The notes beneath the pieces were generated by a model. The model had not been told where the DNA came from. It ran no database searches and saw only the letters and a list, made by a program, of their open reading frames with translations. A stretch of DNA of 64,000 nucleotides, taken from positions 186,001 through 250,000 of the forward strand of contig NZ_JBAVHX010000008.1 of the NCBI RefSeq assembly GCF_049686335.1, read 5' to 3'. Position 1 is the stretch's first letter. The number at the start of each line of letters is the position of its first letter. The stretch comes from Buttiauxella sp049686335. Its GTDB lineage: Bacteria; Pseudomonadota; Gammaproteobacteria; Enterobacterales; Enterobacteriaceae. Shown one piece after another: positions 8,905-17,435 of this stretch. Made by a program: the position numbers and the translations under genes.

Positions 8905-9378
8905 ATGAAAACGAAACAGCATGGATTCAGCTTGATAGAAATGATGGTGGTGATGGTTATTGTCGCCATGCTTAGCGCGGGCGGTGTTTATGGCTGGCAG
9001 CAATGGCAGCAACAGCAGCGCATGTCGATTACCACTCAACAGATTCGTCATTTGCTCGAACAGTTGCGCAGCGATGCCAACTGGCATAATCGCGACCATT
9101 TGCTCACGGTCAATCGCACAGGTAAGAAGTGGTGCCTGTCCAGCAAGCTAATTGATGCAAACCAGTGTTTGTCTGAAGGACGCTGGAGGATGCTTCAACC
9201 ATTTGCGGATGTCGATATTGGCGAAGTTACGGCAGGCCTTGGATTTTATGGCCTGAGAAATACCGCCTGGCCGGGCCATATCACATTGCAAAGTGCGGCA
9301 GGAAAATGGCGCGTGGTGCTATCAGCCCAAGGGCGAATTCGAGTTTGTGAGGTTATCGGGAGTAACAAATGCAGCTAA
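8905..9378 (+). CDS. ppdA: PpdA, type IV pilin-like (pseudopilin) protein
   Basis: 157 residues. It opens with a prepilin leader MKTKQHG cut before FSLIEMM, with the invariant Glu at position +5, followed by a hydrophobic N-terminal helix. The start at 8905 is chosen because it gives the short basic leader; the frame opens at 8881 but those residues do not fit. In E. coli the ppdA-ppdB-ygdB-ppdC set lies between thyA and recC and encodes minor-pilin-like proteins processed by prepilin peptidase. No pilus assembly genes are in this window. It overlaps ppdB by 10 bases. Confidence 0.9.
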   Translation: MKTKQHGFSLIEMMVVMVIVAMLSAGGVYGWQQWQQQQRMSITTQQIRHLLEQLRSDANWHNRDHLLTVNRTGKKWCLSSKLIDANQCLSEGRWRMLQPFADVDIGEVTAGLGFYGLRNTAWPGHITLQSAAGKWRVVLSAQGRIRVCEVIGSNKCS

Positions 9379-9929
9379 ACCAGCAGGGGTTTACTTTACT
9401 TGAAACGCTTATCGCGATGGCATTAAGTAGCATTGTGCTATTGGGGGCTGGTCGATTATTTCCGGTACTTCAGCGCGCGGTATTGCAGCAGTATCAGAAA
9501 GAGATAATACAAGAATCGCTATGGCAATTAGCATTCAGTTTGGGGAAGCAGTTGCAGCGTGCAGGCTATTGCCACGGAACTTGCTCAGGGCAGGGGCTAG
9601 TCTTGAGCGAAGGGGGAAAATGTGTGTTGTTGCAATGGGACAGCAATAGCAACGGGCGTTGGGAACCCACAAGCCATGCGCAAACTGAGCAGACAGGATT
9701 TCGACTTAACGGTACCGATCTGGAAGCTTCACGTGGAGCGAGCCATTGCGCAGGCGGCGGATGGGAAAAATTATCCGACCCAACAACGCTGGTTATACAG
9801 CAATTTAAGGTTACCCGTTTGGCTCGCCAGTCCATGTCTCCCTTGTTGATTATTGACCTTGCCGCAGTCTCTAAAAATGGTCAAAACCCAGTGTCACTGC
9901 GCCACACTGTCGTGGGATATAACCTGTGA
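9369..9929 (+). CDS. ppdB: PpdB, prepilin peptidase-dependent pseudopilin
   Basis: 186 residues, about the length of E. coli PpdB. Leader MQLNQQG followed by FTLLETLIAM, the class III signal with Glu at +5, then the amphipathic helix that packs minor pilins. The rest is a divergent globular head with several cysteines. It is the second gene of the four-gene overlapping set; its start lies inside ppdA and its stop overlaps ygdB by 4 bases. Confidence 0.9.
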   Translation: MQLNQQGFTLLETLIAMALSSIVLLGAGRLFPVLQRAVLQQYQKEIIQESLWQLAFSLGKQLQRAGYCHGTCSGQGLVLSEGGKCVLLQWDSNSNGRWEPTSHAQTEQTGFRLNGTDLEASRGASHCAGGGWEKLSDPTTLVIQQFKVTRLARQSMSPLLIIDLAAVSKNGQNPVSLRHTVVGYNL

Positions 9930-10360
9930 GCAGGCAATCTGAACGGGGCAATATCACCCTGGGGTTTGTACTGTTGTTATTCGCAATGGGCATGTTAATG
10001 CTGAGTGGTTTACAACAGCAGTTAAGCCACCAACGATTCCTGGTCGCCAGCGAAGTCGATTTCCTTAAACAATATGCCAGTGCTGTTTCTGCTCAATCCT
10101 GGGGAAGCCAGTTAACGTGGCAATCTCAGCAGTCCTGGCAATGCCAGCAGCAGACCGGAAAGGGCTGGAAAAGTTGTGTGCGAGTGGTTGAAAAAAATGA
10201 CGCCGTGATGGCAGCGTTCGCGATTGTAACAGGGCAAAAAATGCCGATGATTCTTTGGCAATGGGGAACACTGGACCACTCCCAGTGGCTATCAACCTCC
10301 CATGGCTGGCTGGATTTCTGCCCTTTTCATGAGGTGGAAAAATGTCAGCTTCCCCAATGA
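9926..10360 (+). CDS. ygdB: YgdB, DUF2509 family protein of the pseudopilin cluster
   Basis: 144 residues, slightly longer than E. coli YgdB. The N-terminus MSRQSERGNITLGFVLLLFAMGM has a basic stretch, RG, then a hydrophobic helix without the +5 Glu, so it looks like a minor pilin without a full cleavage signature (PilX/GspK-like position in the operon). It starts with ATG in a 4-base overlap with ppdB. Translational coupling to ppdB and ppdC is likely. Confidence 0.85.
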   Translation: MSRQSERGNITLGFVLLLFAMGMLMLSGLQQQLSHQRFLVASEVDFLKQYASAVSAQSWGSQLTWQSQQSWQCQQQTGKGWKSCVRVVEKNDAVMAAFAIVTGQKMPMILWQWGTLDHSQWLSTSHGWLDFCPFHEVEKCQLPQ

Positions 10361-10683
10361 AATCATTTCAGCGCGGGTTTAGCCTGGTTGAAGTGCTGTG
10401 TGCGATGGCATTGTTTTCGGTGGTGATGCTGGCTTTGCTGGGCTATCACCGCGTTTTACAGCAAGGCTTTCAGTCACAGTGGCAATTTCGGCAACTTTGG
10501 CGACTCGCGTTGGAAATGAGTGAGCCAGAATCACCCTTACCGGCTGATGAATGGAAAGTCAGTCGGCAGCAGACATCGGCGGCTGGATGTGTCAGCATCA
10601 ATGTTACGATTAAGAGTCCGGCAGGGCGAACTGGGCAACTGTCACGGTTACATTGTCTGCAAAAAGAGAAAAGTCAGGAGTAG
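10357..10683 (+). CDS. ppdC: PpdC, prepilin peptidase-dependent pseudopilin
   Basis: 108 residues from the ATG at 10357, near the E. coli length of 107. This start gives a classic ATGA overlap with the ygdB stop and the prepilin leader MKSFQRG before FSLVEVL. A start at 10342 would add five residues and lengthen the leader. Four linked pseudopilin genes suggest the priming complex of a type IV pilus or type II-like system, but their role in enterobacteria is unclear. recC starts 7 bases after the stop. Confidence 0.87.
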   Translation: MKSFQRGFSLVEVLCAMALFSVVMLALLGYHRVLQQGFQSQWQFRQLWRLALEMSEPESPLPADEWKVSRQQTSAAGCVSINVTIKSPAGRTGQLSRLHCLQKEKSQE

Positions 10684-10690
10684 CGATTCT

Positions 10691-13600
10691 ATGTTGCGTG
10701 TTTACCATTCCAACCAGCTGGATGTGCTGGAAGCAATTATGGAATTTATTGTGGAACAGCAACCTTTATCGGATCCTTTCGAGCCCGAAGTGATATTGGT
10801 GCAAAGTACCGGTATGGCGCAGTGGCTACAAATGACGCTGGCGCAAAAATTCGGTATCGCGGCCAATATTAGTTTCCCGCTTCCGGCGAGCTTTATATGG
10901 GATATGTTTGTGCGCGTGTTGCCGAATATCCCGGAGCAGAGTGCTTTCAATAAGCAAAGCATGAGCTGGAAGTTAATGACGCTCATCCCGACAATGTTGG
11001 AACAGCCAGAGTTTGCACTGCTTAAGCAGTATCTTGATGAAGATGAAAATGGCCGAAAACTTTCTCAGCTCGCTTCAAGAATTGCTGACCTTTATGACCA
11101 ATATTTAGTTTATCGCCCAGAGTGGCTAAGCCGCTGGGAAAAGGGTGAAATTGTCGACAATGTGGGCGAAGCCCAATTGTGGCAGGCTCCGCTATGGGCT
11201 GCGTTGGTCCGCCATACGCAAGAACTTGGGCAGCCAGAATGGCACCGCGCAAATCTCTACCAGCGTTTCATTAAAACCCTTGAATCAAGCAATGATTGCC
11301 CGCCTGGTTTGCCTTCCCGCGTCTTTATTTGTGGGATTTCTGCGCTACCACCGGTTTACCTTCAGGCACTGCAAGCATTAGGTAAACACATTGATGTGCA
11401 CTTACTGTTTACCAACCCTTGCCGGTATTACTGGGGGGATATTAAAGATCCGGCTTACCTTGCCCGGTTAATCAGCCGCAGCAGACGTAAACACACTCAG
11501 GAAGACATAACGCTTCCGTTATTTAAAGACAGTAATACTGCTTCTGCACTGTTCAACGACGACGGTGAACAGGATATTGGCAATCCTTTGCTGGCGTCGT
11601 GGGGAAAATTAGGACGTGACTACACGTACTTGTTAGCCGAACTGCAACATTTTGAAGAGATTGACGTTTTCGTTGATATCGAACCCAATAATTTACTGCG
11701 CAATTTACAGTACGATTTGCTGGAACTACAAAACAATGCGATTACGGGGCTTACCCTGGAAGAGTTTGAACACAGCCATAATAAACGCGTTCTTTCACCG
11801 GAAGATTATTCCGTCACCTTCCATGAGTGCCATAGCCCTCAACGCGAAGTAGAAGTGCTGCATGATCAGTTGTTGGCGATGTTGGATGCAGATCCCACCC
11901 TTACGCCGCGCGACATCATCGTGATGGTGGCCGATATCGACAGCTACAGTCCGTTTATCCAGGCCGTATTCGGCAATGCCGTCGGCGAACGGCGCTTACC
12001 GTTTGCGATCTCTGACCGACGGGCAAGGCAAGCGCACCCGGCTTTACAAGCATTTATCTCCTTACTTTCACTACCTGATAGCCGCTTTGCTGCGCAGGAT
12101 GTGCTTGCTTTACTTGAGGTTCCCGCACTGGCGGCCCGCTTCTCAATTAATGAAGAAGGGCTGCGCTATCTACGTACGTGGGTAAATGAATCAGGGATCC
12201 GTTGGGGCATTGATGACGACAACGTACGTGAACTGGACCTTCCGGCGACAGGGCAGCATACCTGGCGCTTTGGTTTAACGCGTATGTTATTGGGCTACGC
12301 AATGGATAGCCAGGCAGGAGAGTGGCAGTCAATCCTTCCTTATGATGAGTCTAGTGGCTTAATTGCTGAGCTCGTAGGGCAACTGGCCGAGCTGTTAATG
12401 CAGTTGAATAAGTGGCGCCACGAGCTTTCGGTAGCGCGCCCGCTGGCGGATTGGACCACCGTTTGCCGTGACATGTTAGCGAGCTTCTTCCTGCCTGATA
12501 CGGAAACAGAAGGTGCGTTGGCGCTGATTGAACAGCAGTGGCAAGAGATCATCAAATATGGTCTTGAATCGCATTACGAGGAGAATATCTCCTTAATTTT
12601 ATTACGTGACGACCTGGCGCAGCGGCTGGATCAAGAGCGTATCAGCCAACGTTTCCTCGCTGGGCCGATCAATTTCTGCACCCTGATGCCGATGCGTTCT
12701 ATTCCCTTCAAAGTGGTTTGCTTGCTGGGTATGAATGATGGCGTGTACCCACGCGCTTTGGCGCCGCTTGGGTTTGATTTAATGAGTCAGAAACCTCAGC
12801 GTGGTGACCGTAGCCGTCGCGATGACGACCGCTACTTGTTCCTTGAGGCGCTTAACTCAGCACAAATGCGCTTCTATATCAGTTATATCGGGCGTTCTAT
12901 TCAGGACAACAGCCAGCGCTATCCTTCTGTATTGGTTGAGGAACTCCTGGATTACATCGCACAAAGCCATTGTCTGCCGCAGGACTTAGAACAAACGTGT
13001 GATGACAGCAGCGAGCGCGTGAAAAAATATCTGGTTCAGCAGCATAACCGCACCCCATTTGAGTCGGGGAATTTCATCCCCGGTGTCACGACACAAAGTT
13101 ATGCAAGGGAATGGCTGCCAGCTGCCAGCGAGCAAGGGAGCCCGCAGGTGCCATTTATTCAACCCTTGCAGGAAGTTGAGCACGACGTCATTACATTGGA
13201 TCAGCTGCAACGCTTCTGGCGACATCCTGTTCGTGCCTTTTTCCAGATGCGTCTGGGCATCAATTTCCGTCTTGAAGAAATCGATCTCCCTGATGCTGAG
13301 CCTTTCACATTGGATAGCCTGGAGCGTTTCCAGATGAATCAGGAATTATTGAATACCCTGGTTCAGGAAGGCGATACACAGCAGCTTTTTCGCCGTTATC
13401 GGGCGGCAGGTGTCCTGCCATATGGCGCTTTCGGTGAAATTTTATGGGAAAGCCAGTTAACAGAAATGGAAGAGCTGGCACAAAAAGTGAGAACCGAGCG
13501 ACAAAATGGCAATAGCCAGGAAGTGTCGTTGCTCATCGACGGAACCAGTCTGGAAGGGTGGTTGTCGGATGTGCAGCAAGATGGCCTGCTGCGCTGGCGG

Positions 13601-14065
13601 CCTTCAATTCTTAACCCTGCACATGGTTTGCAGTTGTGGATTGAACATGTGGTTTGGTGTGCGATGGGCGGAAGCGGTGAAAGTCGTCTGTACGGACGGG
13701 ATTCTACCGAGTGGAAATTCCCATCGCTTAGTGCAGATCAGGCAAAAAACTATCTCCAGCAACTTATTGATGGTTATCGCAAAGGATTAGTGCAGCCTCT
13801 TCTCCTCCTCCCAATAAGTGGGGGGGCGTGGATAAAAGCCTGTTACGAACCGGCGAATGATGCCATTTTATGGGATGAACAAACGCAACTGAAAGCCAAA
13901 AGTAAATTATTGGCTGCCTGGGAAGGGAATCAAAGAGTCGAAGGTGAAGGGGCTGATATGTGGCTACAACGCCTGTATCGAACACTGGAACCTGACTACT
14001 ACGAGGCCATCATCACCGAGGCTGAGCGTTACTTGTTGCCAATATTTCGGTTCAATAAAGCTTAA
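10691..14065 (+). CDS. recC: RecC subunit of exonuclease V (RecBCD)
   Basis: 1124 residues from the ATG at 10691 (MLRVYHSNQLDV), which matches the E. coli start and length (1122). The reading frame is open for 57 codons upstream, but those overlap ppdC and are not RecC. RecC lacks helicase and nuclease activity itself; it holds the complex together and recognises Chi in single-stranded DNA. Family stretches include VQSTGMAQWLQM near the N-terminus, PSRVFICGISALPP and KVVCLLGMNDGVYPR. An AGGAG ribosome-binding site lies 8 bases upstream. ptrA, recB and recD follow as in E. coli. Confidence 0.97.
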   Translation: MLRVYHSNQLDVLEAIMEFIVEQQPLSDPFEPEVILVQSTGMAQWLQMTLAQKFGIAANISFPLPASFIWDMFVRVLPNIPEQSAFNKQSMSWKLMTLIPTMLEQPEFALLKQYLDEDENGRKLSQLASRIADLYDQYLVYRPEWLSRWEKGEIVDNVGEAQLWQAPLWAALVRHTQELGQPEWHRANLYQRFIKTLESSNDCPPGLPSRVFICGISALPPVYLQALQALGKHIDVHLLFTNPCRYYWGDIKDPAYLARLISRSRRKHTQEDITLPLFKDSNTASALFNDDGEQDIGNPLLASWGKLGRDYTYLLAELQHFEEIDVFVDIEPNNLLRNLQYDLLELQNNAITGLTLEEFEHSHNKRVLSPEDYSVTFHECHSPQREVEVLHDQLLAMLDADPTLTPRDIIVMVADIDSYSPFIQAVFGNAVGERRLPFAISDRRARQAHPALQAFISLLSLPDSRFAAQDVLALLEVPALAARFSINEEGLRYLRTWVNESGIRWGIDDDNVRELDLPATGQHTWRFGLTRMLLGYAMDSQAGEWQSILPYDESSGLIAELVGQLAELLMQLNKWRHELSVARPLADWTTVCRDMLASFFLPDTETEGALALIEQQWQEIIKYGLESHYEENISLILLRDDLAQRLDQERISQRFLAGPINFCTLMPMRSIPFKVVCLLGMNDGVYPRALAPLGFDLMSQKPQRGDRSRRDDDRYLFLEALNSAQMRFYISYIGRSIQDNSQRYPSVLVEELLDYIAQSHCLPQDLEQTCDDSSERVKKYLVQQHNRTPFESGNFIPGVTTQSYAREWLPAASEQGSPQVPFIQPLQEVEHDVITLDQLQRFWRHPVRAFFQMRLGINFRLEEIDLPDAEPFTLDSLERFQMNQELLNTLVQEGDTQQLFRRYRAAGVLPYGAFGEILWESQLTEMEELAQKVRTERQNGNSQEVSLLIDGTSLEGWLSDVQQDGLLRWRPSILNPAHGLQLWIEHVVWCAMGGSGESRLYGRDSTEWKFPSLSADQAKNYLQQLIDGYRKGLVQPLLLLPISGGAWIKACYEPANDAILWDEQTQLKAKSKLLAAWEGNQRVEGEGADMWLQRLYRTLEPDYYEAIITEAERYLLPIFRFNKA

Positions 14066-14189
14066 AAAATAGTATAAAAATTGCACAATCCGGTAGGTTC
14101 ATCTATGATGCGCAACTTGCTCAGGATTGGCGAAAAAAGCATCAATAAAAATAACAAATTTGTTTGAAAGTTGTTAATGATGAGTGAGT

Positions 14190-14248
14190 TATACCCTTAG
14201 TGCTTCAAATTACAGCAAGTTCTGCAACTTGAAGTCCTGTCGGTATAG
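14190..14248. repeat. Internally deleted, degenerate mini-ERIC upstream of ptrA
   Basis: About 59 bp between recC and ptrA. The left part TACCCTTAGTGCTTCAAATT and the right part CTGCAACTTGAAGTCC resemble the two inverted ERIC termini, while the GAGCTTAC...GTAAGTGA core is missing. It is less well preserved than the copy at 6845. Confidence 0.5.
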
Positions 14249-14274
14249 GAGTTTCGTGATTATGAGGTTCGTGA

Positions 14275-17160
14275 ATGCCTAAATGCAGCACCTGGTTGAA
14301 ACCGCTTTTCTTGTTAGCCGCTCTTTGGGCACCATTAAGTCAGGCAGACACGGGTTGGCAACCCATCCAGGAAACTATCCGTAAAAGTGATAAAGACAAT
14401 CGTCAGTATCAGGCCGTTCGTTTAGATAATGGTATGACTGTCTTGTTGGTTTCTGACCCGCAAGCTGTTAAGTCATTGTCTGCATTAGTGGTTCCGGTTG
14501 GATCGTTAGAAGATCCGGACGACCATCTTGGCCTGGCTCACTACCTTGAACATATGACGCTGATGGGTTCTAAAAAATATCCTGAACCGGATAGCCTGTC
14601 GGAGTTTCTCAAAAAGCATGGCGGGAGCCATAACGCGAGCACTGCAACCTACCGCACCGCGTTCTACCTTGAAGTGGAAAACGATGCACTGGAAGGCTCG
14701 GTTGACCGTTTGTCTGATGCTATCGCTGAGCCCAATCTCGCCCCTGAATATGCCGAACGTGAACGCAATGCAGTCAATGCGGAGCTGACCTTAGCCCGCG
14801 CCCGTGACGGTATGCGTATGGCGCAGGTCAGTGCAGAAACAATCAACCCAGCGCACCCTGGCTCACGTTTTTCGGGTGGTAACCTGGAAACTCTGCGCGA
14901 CAAACCGGGCAGCAAGCTGTTGGATTCGCTGGTGGCTTTCCGTGATAAGTTCTATTCCGCAAACCTGATGAAAGCGGTGATCTACAGCAATAAACCTTTG
15001 CCTGAACTGGCAAAAATTGCAGTGGAAACTTATGGCCGGGTGCCGAATAAAAATATCGAAAAGCCGACCATTGACGTGCCCGTGGTGACTGACGCGCAAA
15101 AAGGCATCGTGATTCACTACGTGCCTGCATTGCCGCGCAAAGTGGTGCGTGTTGAATTCCGTATTGATAACAATAGCGATAAATTTCGCAGTAAAACGGA
15201 TGAGTTGATTGGCTATTTGATTGGCAATCGTAGCAACGACACCCTTTCTGACTGGTTACAAAAACAAGGCCTTGCTGACAGCATTCGAGCTGACTCCGAT
15301 CCCCTGGTTAATGGTAATAGCGGCGTGTTCGCCATTTCCGTGTCATTGACTGATAAAGGCCTCGCTCATCGTGACGAAGTCGTAGCGGCTATCTTCAGTT
15401 ATTTGAATAAATTGCGTGAAAATGGGGTCGATAAAAGTTACTTCGATGAGCTCGCCCATGTGCTGGATCTCGACTTCCGTTATCCGTCCATTACCCGCAA
15501 TATGGATTACGTTGAATGGTTAGCCGATACCATGCTGCGTGTGCCGGTCGAACATACTTTGGACTCAGTAAATATTGCTGATCAATACGATCCGGCAGCT
15601 ATCAAAGCTCGACTGGATATGATGACGCCGCAAAATGCCCGCATTTGGTATATCAGCCCGAAAGAGCCACATAACAAAACGGCATATTTTGTTGATGCGC
15701 CTTATCAGGTAGATAAAATTACCCCGCAGATATTCAGTGACTGGCAGCAAAAAGCAGCGGCTATAAAGCTGGAATTGCCTCAGTTGAACCCGTACATTCC
15801 TGACGACTTTACGTTGGTTAAACCAGAGAAAAGCTATGCTCATCCTGAGCTATTGGTCAAAGAGCCGGGTTTACGCGTGCTGTATATGCCTAGCCACTAT
15901 TTTGCCAGCGAACCTAAGGCCGATGTGACCATGGTGCTGCGTAATCCGCAGGCGATGGACAGTGCGAAAAATCAGGTGTTATTTGCTCTGAATGACTATC
16001 TGGCGGGTATTGCGCTGGATGAGTTAAGCAATCAGGCTTCTGTCGGAGGAATTGGTTTCTCCACCAATGCGAACAGTGGTTTGATGGTAAATGCCAATGG
16101 TTACACTCAACGTTTGCCGCAGTTGTTTGAAGCGTTGTTGAAGGGCTACTTCTCCTATACACCGACCCAGGAACAACTGGATCAGGCGAAGTCATGGTAT
16201 GCCCAAATGATGGATTCGGCAGACAAAGGCAAAGCTTACGATCAGGCGATTATGCCTGTGCAAATGGTGTCACAGGTGCCTTATTTCCAACGCGAATTAC
16301 GCCGTGCGCTATTGCCAGAACTGACCTTACAAGATGTGCTGAGTTACCGTGACGTGTTAAAAAACAATGCTAAACCTGAGTTTTTGGTGCTGGGTAATAT
16401 GTCTCCTCAGCAGGCAAAAGATCTGGCGCATAATGTACAAAGCCAGCTTGGTACACAGGGCAATGAATGGTGCCGTAATAAAGATGTTCTGGTTGATAAA
16501 CAACAGTTAGCGATGTTCGAAAAAACCGGCAGCAGTACGGACTCAGCCCTGGCAGCGGTTTATGTGCCGAAAGGTTTTGATGAAACCGTGAGTACCGCTT
16601 ACAGCTCAATGTTAGGGCAAATTATCCAGCCGTGGTTCTACAACCAGTTACGTACTCAAGAGCAACTGGGTTATGCGGTATTTGCCTTCCCGATGTCGGT
16701 TGGGCGTCAGTGGGGGATTGGTTTCTTGCTGCAAAGCAACGATAAACAACCGGCCTATCTGTATGAACGCTTTAAGGCGTTCTACCCGACGGCTGAGCAA
16801 AAGCTTCGTAGCATGAGTGCAGAAGATTTTGCACAAATGCAGCAGGGGATGATCAGTGAAATTATGCAGGCGCCACAAACCTTGTCCCAGGAAGCTTCGC
16901 AGCTGAGCAAAGATTTCGATCGCGGAAACCTGGACTTTGATTCACGTGCTAAAGTCGTTGCCGAAATTAAAAAGCTGACGCCGCAAAAACTGGCTGATTT
17001 CTTCCATCAGGCTGTGATTGAACCGCAAGGAATGGCCGTTCTGTCGCAGGTTTCTGGTAGCAACAATGGCAAGGTTGACTACGCCGCGCCAGATGGGTGG
17101 AAAACCTGGAAGGAAGTCAGCGGTCTGCAACAATCGTTGCCGCTCGTAGATTCAAAGTGA
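14275..17160 (+). CDS. ptrA: PtrA (protease III, pitrilysin), periplasmic zinc protease
   Basis: 961 residues against 962 in E. coli. It is an M16 metallopeptidase that degrades small peptides in the periplasm. It has a signal peptide with likely cleavage after LSQA, near residue 24. The inverted zinc motif HxxEH is H89-Y-L-E92-H93, and the distal glutamate lies in ERNAVNAE. The downstream half holds the inactive M16 repeats. It sits inside the rec cluster between recC and recB, the standard enterobacterial order, although its activity is unrelated to recombination. Confidence 0.97.
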   Translation: MPKCSTWLKPLFLLAALWAPLSQADTGWQPIQETIRKSDKDNRQYQAVRLDNGMTVLLVSDPQAVKSLSALVVPVGSLEDPDDHLGLAHYLEHMTLMGSKKYPEPDSLSEFLKKHGGSHNASTATYRTAFYLEVENDALEGSVDRLSDAIAEPNLAPEYAERERNAVNAELTLARARDGMRMAQVSAETINPAHPGSRFSGGNLETLRDKPGSKLLDSLVAFRDKFYSANLMKAVIYSNKPLPELAKIAVETYGRVPNKNIEKPTIDVPVVTDAQKGIVIHYVPALPRKVVRVEFRIDNNSDKFRSKTDELIGYLIGNRSNDTLSDWLQKQGLADSIRADSDPLVNGNSGVFAISVSLTDKGLAHRDEVVAAIFSYLNKLRENGVDKSYFDELAHVLDLDFRYPSITRNMDYVEWLADTMLRVPVEHTLDSVNIADQYDPAAIKARLDMMTPQNARIWYISPKEPHNKTAYFVDAPYQVDKITPQIFSDWQQKAAAIKLELPQLNPYIPDDFTLVKPEKSYAHPELLVKEPGLRVLYMPSHYFASEPKADVTMVLRNPQAMDSAKNQVLFALNDYLAGIALDELSNQASVGGIGFSTNANSGLMVNANGYTQRLPQLFEALLKGYFSYTPTQEQLDQAKSWYAQMMDSADKGKAYDQAIMPVQMVSQVPYFQRELRRALLPELTLQDVLSYRDVLKNNAKPEFLVLGNMSPQQAKDLAHNVQSQLGTQGNEWCRNKDVLVDKQQLAMFEKTGSSTDSALAAVYVPKGFDETVSTAYSSMLGQIIQPWFYNQLRTQEQLGYAVFAFPMSVGRQWGIGFLLQSNDKQPAYLYERFKAFYPTAEQKLRSMSAEDFAQMQQGMISEIMQAPQTLSQEASQLSKDFDRGNLDFDSRAKVVAEIKKLTPQKLADFFHQAVIEPQGMAVLSQVSGSNNGKVDYAAPDGWKTWKEVSGLQQSLPLVDSK

Positions 17161-17165
17161 TAGCG

Positions 17166-17432
17166 CCAGTACACCTGCAACCGGGATATAACTGATTTAT
17201 AGCCAATGGATCTCGAGTTGCAGGAAGGCGGCAAACGAGGGAATCCCGATGAGCTTACACAGGTAAGTGATTCGGGCGAATGACAGCAGCCAACAAACCT
17301 GCAACAAGGATATGGCGGATTTCAAGTTGCAGGAAGGCGGCAAACGAGGGAATCCCGATGAGCTTACACAGGTAAGTGATTCGGGTGAGCGAGAGCAGCC
17401 AACGCACCTGCAACTTGAAAGACAAAGGGTAA
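17166..17432. repeat. Tandem ERIC array between ptrA and recB
   Basis: Two ERIC copies in direct tandem with a period of 109 bp: the 60-bp segment at 17217-17276 is identical to 17326-17385. A partial third end lies at about 17166-17200 (ACACCTGCAACCGGGATATA, cf. the junction at 17296-17325). The last copy ends 4 bases before the recB start codon. The array fills the whole 275-bp gap. Confidence 0.85.
17424..17429 (+). promoter_or_regulatory. recB ribosome-binding site inside the ERIC terminus
   Basis: AAAGGG at 17424-17429 lies 6 bases before the recB ATG at 17436 and belongs to the conserved ERIC end (GAAGGGTAT-like). An in-frame TAA at 17430-17432 rules out any upstream start, so this is the only visible Shine-Dalgarno candidate. 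Confidence 0.55.
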
Positions 17433-17435
17433 AAA

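Noticed and set aside
10520..10690. 57-codon N-terminal extension of RecC
   Set aside because: It overlaps ppdC in another frame and does not resemble RecC; the ATG at 10691 has a good ribosome-binding site and matches the known N-terminus.
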